From the NCBI GenBank assembly GCA_026002025.1, contig BOAU01000035.1, forward strand, positions 1 to 19,923: 19,923 bases of DNA, read 5' to 3'. The translations under genes were made by a program, and so were the position numbers. Shown one piece after another: positions 6,275 through 11,780 of this stretch. The stretch's first letter is position 1. Each line of letters begins with the position of its first letter. Under the pieces are notes generated by a model, which was given only the letters and a program-made list of their open reading frames with translations, had not been told where the DNA came from and did no database searches. This DNA comes from Spirochaetia bacterium. Lineage in GTDB: Bacteria; Spirochaetota; Spirochaetia; Treponematales; Breznakiellaceae.

Positions 6275-6359
6275 TTAACCACGAAAGGACACGAAACACA
6301 CGAAAAAAGGATTGATATTTCAAAGCAAAATTTCGTGCTTTTGTGCCTTTCGTGGTTAA
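6275..6359. repeat. Palindromic repeat, copy A (TTAACC..CGAAAGG type)
   Basis: TTAACCACGAAAGG (6275-6288) is exactly repeated in reverse complement at 6346-6359. The pairing continues imperfectly inward (GACACGAAACACACG against TTTCGTGCTTTTGTGCC) and outward through the AT-rich flanks. It fills the 151-base gap between the lipoprotein gene and the next remnant. A related element occurs at 19134-19256. It has no coding capacity and looks like a non-autonomous dispersed palindromic element. Confidence 0.75.
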
Positions 6360-6398
6360 ATTCTTAATTTTGGAACAGCCTAAGTAAGGAGACATTTT

Positions 6399-6619
6399 AT
6401 GAAAAAGTGGTTAAAGGCATTGGCCTCATGATGACCGCATGTTCATCGGTCGGCAAAGGCGCAACACCTTCCGGTGTTACAGCAGAAGGTATACAAAGCG
6501 TTACTGCAATTACCGAGGTATTTGGAGACGGACAAAAGGTTACGGCGGTGGCGATCGAATACGGTACGCCAATCGCTGCAGGTACACTTTCTGTTGCGGA
6601 TTATTCAGGCAAGACATAA
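6399..6619 (+). pseudogene. Remnant of a secreted lipoprotein gene, frameshifted in the signal peptide
   Basis: ATG 6399 follows AAGGAG (6386-6391) and gives MKKWLKALAS before TGA at 6429. One frame over, starting about 6407, the text continues as ...LMMTACSSVGKGATPSG, a lipobox ending at the Cys codon 6440, followed by VTAEGIQSVTAITEVFGDG, QKVTAVAIEYGTPIAAGTLS and VADYS, and stops at 6617-6619. A small deletion has shifted the frame within the signal peptide. The mature part resembles the N-terminal segment of large secreted proteins, often esterase- or hydrolase-like, that I associate with gut Treponema, but only ~50 residues remain, so the function is unproven. It joins directly to an unrelated barrel fragment at 6619. 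Confidence 0.65.
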
Positions 6620-7190
6620 GCGCCTGGTTTGGCAGACTCGACATTGAAGGCGGACTGCGTAAGCTCACCTGGGGCAAACGTACAATCCCTATCATCAGAT
6701 CGGCCTTGATTGGGCTATGGTTTTAGTCGGTTTCAATCTCCGTGCAGAAACTGCCGCCAACATTACCGGCGACCTTAAGGGCAGCGATGGCGCGGTATAC
6801 AACCCGTCCCTCGCGTGGTCTCTCGGTTTTGACTGCGACCTTGTGTGGGGCATCAAAACGAACCTGCAATGCAACGAAACAATACGTCTCTTTGACAGCG
6901 AGGTAGGCGGCGATGCACAGACAGACATCGAGGCGGGAACAGATGTAACGGCCACCCGTATCACCGCTTCACTCTCAAAAAAATTTTTACGAGACGAATT
7001 GGAAATTAAAGCCTCTGCCATTTGGGAAATAGAGAGCGGCGCGGCTCTTGTCATGCCCGCCGTCACATGGGCAAAAGACGACATAGCGGTAGAATTATCC
7101 GGCGGCATCTTTGTGGGAGATACTGGGGGACTTTTCGGACAGTTCCACGACAACAGTTTCGTGAAGGCAGCGATCACCTACACATTTTGA
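6619..7190 (+). pseudogene. Remnant of an outer-membrane beta-barrel protein
   Basis: Two pieces are visible. Bases 6619-6678 encode SAWFGRLDIEGGLRKLTWGK in one frame. From about 6678 a second frame gives TYNPYHQIGLDWAMVLVGFN and runs to TGA 7188-7190 with alternating beta-strand-like sequence. It ends VKAAITYTF, a terminal Phe typical of BAM-inserted barrels. The middle of the gene, between the LTWGK piece and the YHQIG piece, is lost, together with the 5' end and signal peptide. The style matches the large conserved barrel family found in many copies in termite-gut Treponema, recalled from general knowledge. ATG 6717 lies within homologous sequence without a ribosome binding site and is not a true start. 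Confidence 0.65.
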
Positions 7191-7204
7191 AAGCGGCGTA
7201 TAAA

Positions 7205-7813
7205 TTACTGCGTCACATATTCCGCCCCGCGTTTATCCAGGATCGTCAGCTCCGACAAGGCAAGATACAAATAGGGATAGCCGTCTTCCTCATAGGTTTT
7301 TAAAACGCCGACCGCCTCAACCCAATCATCGTCATTAGGGTATAATTTATCCGCCTCGTCCCATGCTACCTCAAACCCGGCGTTTCCGTCACTTCCGCAG
7401 CAGCCGGGGCCATAGCGAAGCACAAAGCAATAGGCCGGGTCATTTTCCTCATATTGTTCCAGTTTGAAAAGCCCCTCAAGTTTAATCGTTTTTCCTAAAT
7501 AATCTTCCTGGTTAAGATAAACGTCATTTACCTGCGCCAGAAACATCTTTTCTTTAATTTCGATAAGCTTTTGCGTCTTTGGCGCATTGGCAGGACGCGC
7601 CTGGCCGGCAAGGGATTTTCCGGCGGTATCTGACACAAGAACAGATAGAGCGCCGGAATACGGGGGTTCCTCAAGCTGCGCTGCCTGTTTTCCCGATGCA
7701 ATAATAACCTGCTCTTTCTCTGTTTTTTTGCAGCCTGCATAAACAAGCATACAGGTGAAAGAAAAAAACGCCAATGCTCCCAATAAACCCATACTTGCCC
7801 TACCGAACTTCAT
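7205..7813 (-). CDS. DUF1980-like lipoprotein of the metal-uptake operon
   Basis: The 202-residue product starts at ATG 7813 (AGGAGG at 7819-7824), and this start overlaps the permease stop (ATGA). The open frame extends further upstream to 7972, but that part lies inside the permease gene. A signal peptide ends in VYAGC with Cys28, an unusual lipobox because Tyr sits at -3, though such relaxed boxes occur in spirochaetes. After a Pro/Ala spacer, the domain at about 84-200 reads IKEKMFLAQVNDVYLNQEDY, LGKTIKLEG, FVLRYGPGCCGSDG (Cys138-Cys139) and DWVEAVGVL. This is the OB-fold-like segment I know from the C-terminus of YcgQ/TIGR03943 (DUF1980) proteins, often found with zinc transporters. A metal-handling or metal-delivery role in the periplasm is inferred from this link and from the operon. 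Confidence 0.8.
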   Translation of the reverse strand: MKFGRASMGLLGALAFFSFTCMLVYAGCKKTEKEQVIIASGKQAAQLEEPPYSGALSVLVSDTAGKSLAGQARPANAPKTQKLIEIKEKMFLAQVNDVYLNQEDYLGKTIKLEGLFKLEQYEENDPAYCFVLRYGPGCCGSDGNAGFEVAWDEADKLYPNDDDWVEAVGVLKTYEEDGYPYLYLALSELTILDKRGAEYVTQ

Positions 7814-8655
7814 TTTTGCCTCCTGAAGGAATTTGTAACAGCATTTGCTCCCCAGAAAATCAGGAAGCAGAAAATATTTATTATGACAACGCTCGCGCCT
7901 GTCGGCGTTGCGTATACATAGGAAATAAAAACGCCGATGAAAAAACAGACTATTGAAAGAATGGCGGAACAAATGGTAACGCTTTTAAATTTTTTGAGTA
8001 AGCGCATTGATGTAAGGGCGGGGAAAATAATAATACTTGAAATAAGCATTGCGCCCATCATACGCATACCCAATACAATGGTGATTGCGGTCAAAAAAGC
8101 GATAAGCATATTATAGACACCTGTTTTTACACCTGTTGCTTTCGCAAATGTTTCGTCAAAGCTTATGGCGAATAATTTGTTATAGAACAGGATAAAGAGG
8201 GTCAGAACCGTTACCGATAAGACTATGCTTAAATGTACATCGGATTTGCTCATGGCAAGAATACTGCCGAAAAGATAATTGCATACATCGGTATTCATTC
8301 CGGTTGTCTGCGAAATAATCACTACACCGATTGCCAATGAACCGGTAGAAATGAGCGCAATAGCGGCGTCACCTTTTATTTTGCTGTTTTCACTTAATCG
8401 CAGCAGCAGAAAAGCGGCGGCTATTACAATCGGTATCGAAACGGTGAGGGGCGCAACATTCAACGCGGTAGCAAGGGCAAGGGTCCCGAAACCGACGTGG
8501 CTTAGTCCGTCTCCAATCATGGAATAGCGTTTTAACACAAGGCTTACGCCGAGCAGGGCGGCGCAAATGGAGACAAGGGAGCCGACAATAAACGCCCTGA
8601 CAATAAATGTGTAAGAAAACATTTCACTTAAAGTGGTAAAAAAATTAGAAATCAT
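7810..8655 (-). CDS. znuB: Metal ABC transporter permease (ZnuB/MntB family)
   Basis: The 281-residue protein is strongly hydrophobic with about eight membrane segments, and is the inner-membrane channel for Zn2+ or Mn2+ import. Family hallmarks are visible: YSMIGDGLSHVGFG at 44-57, the cytoplasmic coupling helix FDETFAKATGV at 166-176, GMRMMGAMLISSIIIFPA at 196-213, and PTGASVV at 251-257. The length is normal. ATG 8655 is preceded by GGGAGA. The ATPase gene ends one base upstream, and the stop overlaps the start of the DUF1980-like lipoprotein, so all are coupled. Zinc is favoured over manganese by the accessory genes, but sequence alone does not settle it. Confidence 0.9.
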   Translation of the reverse strand: MISNFFTTLSEMFSYTFIVRAFIVGSLVSICAALLGVSLVLKRYSMIGDGLSHVGFGTLALATALNVAPLTVSIPIVIAAAFLLLRLSENSKIKGDAAIALISTGSLAIGVVIISQTTGMNTDVCNYLFGSILAMSKSDVHLSIVLSVTVLTLFILFYNKLFAISFDETFAKATGVKTGVYNMLIAFLTAITIVLGMRMMGAMLISSIIIFPALTSMRLLKKFKSVTICSAILSIVCFFIGVFISYVYATPTGASVVIINIFCFLIFWGANAVTNSFRRQK

Positions 8656-8656
8656 T

Positions 8657-9457
8657 TTATCTCTCCCTTTCTGTGCCTAAAAACTGTTTTCCTGCAGCGG
8701 AATTGAGGTATTCTTTTGTTTCTCCAAAGAAACACTGCTTGTTTTGTAAATGCAGTATCTTTGTTGCATATTGTGCTGCGGCCTCAATATCGTGGGAAAC
8801 CATAATTATGGTAATGCCCATTGTGTTATTGATTTTTTGCAGCAGGGTATACAGTTCGGCCGTAGCCAAGGGATCAAGTCCGGCTGCCGGTTCATCCAAT
8901 ACAAGTAACTTATGGGGAACCGGCGCCGGGAGCGTAGACATCAGACCTTCGGTCTGCGGTTCCCCTTCGCCGGCACAAAGGGCGCGCCCTATGAGGACAC
9001 GCCGCTGTTGTCCGCCCGATAGTTCACTAAAACTCCGTTCTTTCAAGTCCGCTATGCCAAGGGTTTCCAGGTTTTCCAGGGCCCGTTGTTTTTCTTTTGC
9101 GGAATAAAACGGGCGAAGCCCCATACCGCCCACGGCTCCGGAAAGGACTATTTCAAAAACACCGGCGGGGAAGTCTTTTTTTGTAGCGGTCTGTTGGGAA
9201 AGATAGCCGATATTTTCCTTTTTGAACCCATTACAAAACGTCATTTCGCCTTGCTGTGGGTTGATCAAGCGCAATAGACCCTTGATAAGGGTACTTTTGC
9301 CGGAGCCGTTTTTTCCCACAATACAAAGATAATCACCCCCCTTAATCGAAAAATTAAGTCCGTTTATCACTGTTTGTCCGTCATACCCGAAACAGGTATT
9401 ATGACAGGTGATTATCGGACCTGCTGTGTCCGCCGTGCCGGTGTCTTTGATGGTCAT
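8657..9457 (-). CDS. znuC: Metal ABC transporter ATPase (ZnuC family) with an inserted peptide
   Basis: The 266-residue ATPase drives metal import with the permease. Visible motifs are Walker A GKNGSGKST at 48-56, signature LSGGQ at 146-150, Walker B LLVLDEP at 184-190 with Glu189, and the switch His222. Between the signature helix (GRALCA, 157-162) and Walker B, where most relatives have a few residues, about 20 extra residues (163-182) occur. These are encoded by a palindromic DNA segment (8914-8965). The insert lies at a surface turn just before the Walker B strand and keeps the frame. ATG 9457 overlaps the ZnuA stop (ATGA), with GGAGGG seven bases ahead. Whether the insert is tolerated is unknown, but all catalytic motifs are intact, so the protein is probably active. 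Confidence 0.92.
   Translation of the reverse strand: MTIKDTGTADTAGPIITCHNTCFGYDGQTVINGLNFSIKGGDYLCIVGKNGSGKSTLIKGLLRLINPQQGEMTFCNGFKKENIGYLSQQTATKKDFPAGVFEIVLSGAVGGMGLRPFYSAKEKQRALENLETLGIADLKERSFSELSGGQQRRVLIGRALCAGEGEPQTEGLMSTLPAPVPHKLLVLDEPAAGLDPLATAELYTLLQKINNTMGITIIMVSHDIEAAAQYATKILHLQNKQCFFGETKEYLNSAAGKQFLGTERER
8914..8965. repeat. Palindromic element inside the ATPase gene
   Basis: GGGGAACCG (8914-8922) pairs with CGGTTCCCC (8957-8965), and inside it CAGACC (8942-8947) pairs with GGTCTG (8951-8956) around a TTC loop. The nested stems coincide with the extra ~20 residues of the ZnuC-like protein, which read EPQTEGLMSTLPAPVP in the coding frame. This is the layout of Rickettsia palindromic elements, selfish repeats that insert in frame into genes. 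Confidence 0.7.
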
Positions 9458-10407
9458 TGCAATGCCCTCCGTAAATTCTCAACATTCTGACGCATAAGAT
9501 CCACATAGGTTACGCCATTTTCAAAATCCCTTTTTGAAATATTATGGCAGGCGTGAAGCAATAATTTTTCCGCTCCGGTTTCTTCTGCGATGGTATCCGC
9601 CATTCGTTCATTGCCCAGTTCGATATGAAAAACAACGGGTATATGTTCATTCCTTATCTTATCAATGAGAAACGCCAGGGTTCCCATATTCGCTTCCGTT
9701 TCGGTGGAACAGCCGGGAAAAGCGGCAAAATAGGAAAGCCCATAGCGGTCCGCAAAATAACGAAAGGGGAAACGGTCGCCGAAAACTATTGTGTTTCGCT
9801 TTGCATGGTCCACCACCGCCTGAAATTCAGCGTCCAGTTTTTCTAATTGCAAGATATGGTCATCCGCGTTTTGGCGGTAAAAATCGGCGTTTACGGCATT
9901 GGCCTTACAAAGAGCGTCCGTAATGACCCGCACGATACGAATAGCGTTTAGGGGAGAAGTCCATATGTGTTCATCATAGGCGGGCGGAAGCCCTTCTTCC
10001 TCCGCTTCCTCTTCCATACCTTCCACAATTTCTTCTTCCACCACATCAACGGTATCCATAAGTGAAATAATGGTCATATTCCGTGTGTTCATGGATTCCA
10101 AAATTCTATTGACCCATGCATCGGATTCACCCCCCGCATAGATAAAAATATCACTGTTTTGAATGGTGATAATATCTTTTGGAGTGGGTTCAAATGAGTG
10201 GCTCTCCGATGCGGGGGGTAATAGCATGGTTAGATTTACCTTGTCTCCGGCAACGGCGCGGACAAAATCATAGGGCGGAAAAATGGTTGCGGTGACCGTA
10301 ATTTTTCCGTCCCTGTTTTGACCAGCGGCATTTTTCTTTTGTGTGCAGCCGGTGGAAAATAACAATAGCGTAACAACGCTTATGGTGAGTAAAAATACTC
10401 GTTTCAT
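9454..10407 (-). CDS. znuA: Zinc/manganese-binding lipoprotein (ZnuA/AdcA family)
   Basis: The 317-residue solute-binding protein captures metal outside the inner membrane. Start ATG 10407 follows AGGAG; an upstream in-frame ATG at 10452 would precede the signal peptide by 15 residues and has no such site. The signal peptide ends FSTGC with Cys21. Ligand regions are ESHSFEPTP (His70), DEHIWTSP (His147), FGDRFPFRYFADRYG at 209-223 and PGCSTETEAN at 231-240. LHACHNISKRDFENG at 285-299 is also conserved. In place of the His-rich loop of proteobacterial ZnuA it has a run of Glu at 122-138 (VVEEEIVEGMEEEAEEE), as in many Gram-positive-type relatives. It is separated by 113 bases from the small Cys/His membrane protein gene upstream and overlaps the ATPase gene by four bases. 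Confidence 0.92.
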   Translation of the reverse strand: MKRVFLLTISVVTLLLFSTGCTQKKNAAGQNRDGKITVTATIFPPYDFVRAVAGDKVNLTMLLPPASESHSFEPTPKDIITIQNSDIFIYAGGESDAWVNRILESMNTRNMTIISLMDTVDVVEEEIVEGMEEEAEEEGLPPAYDEHIWTSPLNAIRIVRVITDALCKANAVNADFYRQNADDHILQLEKLDAEFQAVVDHAKRNTIVFGDRFPFRYFADRYGLSYFAAFPGCSTETEANMGTLAFLIDKIRNEHIPVVFHIELGNERMADTIAEETGAEKLLLHACHNISKRDFENGVTYVDLMRQNVENLRRALQ

Positions 10408-10444
10408 AAAATTAAGCTCCTGATATGAAAATATTGGTTTGTGG

Positions 10445-10508
10445 AAAAACATTTACCCATCGCTGTAAAACCGAAGATTAAAACGGCGTTAATCGGAGAA
10501 ATGTTTTT
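10445..10508 (-). promoter_or_regulatory. Hairpin-forming leader upstream of the ZnuA gene
   Basis: AAAAACATTT (10445-10454) pairs exactly with AAATGTTTTT (10499-10508), and between them CCGA and TCGG can form an inner stem. It lies in the 113-base gap between the small membrane protein gene and the ZnuA gene. On the transcribed strand the outer stem ends in a T run, so it could work as an attenuator or an mRNA processing site. The stem is AT-rich and the call is tentative. Confidence 0.3.
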
Positions 10509-10520
10509 GGGAGCTTGTTT

Positions 10521-10844
10521 TCAGGAGTTGTATTGTACTTTTAACCCAACGAGGGTTTGAGGGAAAAAGGAAAAGGATAAACGTCTTTTGATAATGACAA
10601 GGATCTGCGGGATAAGGCAGGCGGCAAGGGCAAACAGGCCAATACGTCCCAGGCCTTCAAGCAAATTTCGGGCGGTTTCTATTTGCAGACAGACGGAACA
10701 ATAATTCCCGGTGCAGTCATGGTCAAGGTGGGTAAAGACGAAGCCCTCCGCAAAAACGGCGGAAAGAGCCAAAAACACCGTTAAAACAATGAGCGGAAGT
10801 CTGCGGCTCCCATTGGGAAGCAGCTTCTGTGACAACTTAACCAT
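10521..10844 (-). CDS. Small Cys/His membrane protein, first gene of the metal operon
   Basis: The 107-residue product has two hydrophobic segments (about 18-34 and 66-86) flanking an outside-facing loop with HLDHDCTGNYCSVC at 39-52 (His39, His42, Cys44, Cys49, Cys52). This loop is an obvious candidate metal-binding site. I recall similar short proteins next to znuA-like genes in Firmicutes and spirochaetes, but no established name or role. It precedes the ZnuA gene on the same strand. The start ATG 10844 lacks a ribosome binding site, and a good promoter ends only about eight bases before it, so the mRNA may be leaderless. No alternative internal ATG sits before the first membrane segment. 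Confidence 0.7.
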   Translation of the reverse strand: MVKLSQKLLPNGSRRLPLIVLTVFLALSAVFAEGFVFTHLDHDCTGNYCSVCLQIETARNLLEGLGRIGLFALAACLIPQILVIIKRRLSFSFFPQTLVGLKVQYNS

Positions 10845-10851
10845 GATTTAT

Positions 10852-10880
10852 TTTATATCATAGGGGGAAATTATTTGCAA
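10852..10880 (-). promoter_or_regulatory. Sigma-70 promoter of the metal-uptake operon (leaderless candidate)
   Basis: On the - strand TTGCAA (10880-10875) and TATAAA (10857-10852) are separated by exactly 17 bases. The expected start point is near 10845, next to the ATG at 10844-10842. There is no Shine-Dalgarno sequence, consistent with a leaderless start. The 15-bp palindrome 10892-10923 lies immediately upstream, where an activator or repressor might bind. Confidence 0.45.
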
Positions 10881-10891
10881 TAGATTAATAG

Positions 10892-10923
10892 AGTTGTTCA
10901 ATAACTTCAGTTATTGAACAACT
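10892..10923. repeat. Perfect 15-bp inverted repeat (first of three hairpins)
   Basis: AGTTGTTCAATAACT (10892-10906) and its exact reverse complement (10909-10923) flank a two-base centre. It lies between the divergent metal operon and the SDR gene. It could be an operator (palindromic DNA site) or a mobile palindrome; its core TTGTTCAATAAC resembles the arm of the hairpin at 10959-10997. Confidence 0.85.
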
Positions 10924-10936
10924 TCCGCTAAAAAAC

Positions 10937-10957
10937 GCAAAATGCGGAGCGTTTTGC
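10937..10957. repeat. Middle hairpin of the cluster
   Basis: GCAAAATGC (10937-10945) pairs with GCGTTTTGC (10949-10957) across a GGA loop, with a single T-G wobble. It sits between two longer perfect hairpins with gaps of 13 bases and 1 base. Confidence 0.55.
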
Positions 10958-10958
10958 A

Positions 10959-10997
10959 AGACTTGTTTAAGAACCAACCGGGTTCTTAAACAAGTCT
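10959..10997. repeat. Perfect 17-bp hairpin upstream of the SDR gene
   Basis: AGACTTGTTTAAGAACC (10959-10975) is the exact reverse complement of 10981-10997, with an AACCG loop. A T run (11002-11007) follows, as in an intrinsic terminator, yet no + strand gene lies upstream. The right arm also covers the region where the -35 box of the SDR promoter should be. Confidence 0.85.
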
Positions 10998-11015
10998 AAT
11001 CTTTTTTGATATAAT
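10987..11015 (+). promoter_or_regulatory. Promoter of the SDR gene
   Basis: A perfect TATAAT (11010-11015) precedes the ribosome binding site AAAGGAG (from 11022) and ATG 11036. The expected -35 position, 17 bases upstream (10987-10992, TAAACA), lies in the right arm of the 17-bp hairpin and is a weak match. Folding or protein binding at the hairpin could therefore affect this promoter. Confidence 0.45.
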
Positions 11016-11035
11016 AAACGTAAAGGAGATCCCAA

Positions 11036-11752
11036 ATGAAAACAGCTTTTATTACCGGCGTGTCCCGTGAGATGGGACTTGGAACAGCCCTGGTCCGGCG
11101 CTACTTGTCCGACGGGTGGACGGTATTTGCCGCTTCCCGGAAAACAGAGGGTGAGCACCTGTCGGCGTTTAAATCGCAGTGGGGCGAAAAGATCGAGGTT
11201 CTTCCGCTGGATGTGACGGATATAAAATCCGTTCAGGCGGCGGGGGAGGCGATACGCGCAAAAACAGGTTCCCTGGATGTACTGATAAGCAACGCCACGG
11301 CGACAAACGGTAAGGGCAATCTGGCTATAGACGAAGGTATGGACCTTGAAAATATGCTGAACGCCTATGATGTCAACGCGGTCGGGTTCCTGCGCATGGT
11401 GCAGACCTTTCTGCCCCTCTGCGCTTCACAGGCCGTACTTGCCGCCATATCAAGCGAACAGGGCAGTATGGGCAAGTGCCACCGCGACAGCGGAATGGAT
11501 TACGGCATGGCAAAGGCGGCCCTTAATGCGGCCTGCGTTACCCTTCAACGCCGGCTTGGGCTGCGGGGACTGCGTGTTTTGGCCATACATCCCGGTTGGG
11601 TGCAAACCCGCCCCGCGCCGCCCAAGGCTAACCTTTCGCCCGATGAGAGCGCGGGTTATATCTACAAGACAATTGCCTCACCGCCGCCCTATTCTGCCGA
11701 GGGTAACACCGGTGTGTTTGTCAACTACGACGGGACGACCTATCCGTTTTAG
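11036..11752 (+). CDS. Short-chain dehydrogenase/reductase (SDR)
   Basis: The 238-residue cytoplasmic oxidoreductase has the SDR fold. The nucleotide-binding glycine motif TGVSREMGLG is at 7-16, DV at 59-60 contacts the adenine, and the strand end LISNATA at 83-89 stands in place of the usual NNAG. Asn114, the active-site Ser139 or Ser140 and Y156-x3-K160 (YGMAK) complete the Asn-Ser-Tyr-Lys tetrad. HPGWVQT in the C-terminal half is typical. Substrate cannot be read from sequence; NAD(P)H preference is unclear, though Arg35 after the second strand hints at NADPH. The gene has its own promoter and a good ribosome binding site. It is divergent from the metal operon and convergent with the ABC exporter gene, with only 28 bases between them, including a short GC-rich stem at 11759-11774. 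Confidence 0.9.
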   Translation: MKTAFITGVSREMGLGTALVRRYLSDGWTVFAASRKTEGEHLSAFKSQWGEKIEVLPLDVTDIKSVQAAGEAIRAKTGSLDVLISNATATNGKGNLAIDEGMDLENMLNAYDVNAVGFLRMVQTFLPLCASQAVLAAISSEQGSMGKCHRDSGMDYGMAKAALNAACVTLQRRLGLRGLRVLAIHPGWVQTRPAPPKANLSPDESAGYIYKTIASPPPYSAEGNTGVFVNYDGTTYPF

Positions 11753-11780
11753 GTAATGGGCGCCGTAAAGCGCCTTCGCC

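Noticed and set aside
7814..7972. N-terminal extension of the DUF1980-like lipoprotein
   Set aside because: It would precede the signal peptide with 53 residues coded inside the permease gene; ATG 7813 has the ribosome binding site.
11753..11780. Bidirectional terminator between the SDR and exporter genes
   Set aside because: Only a 5-bp GC stem (11759-11774) is present, without a T run on either side.
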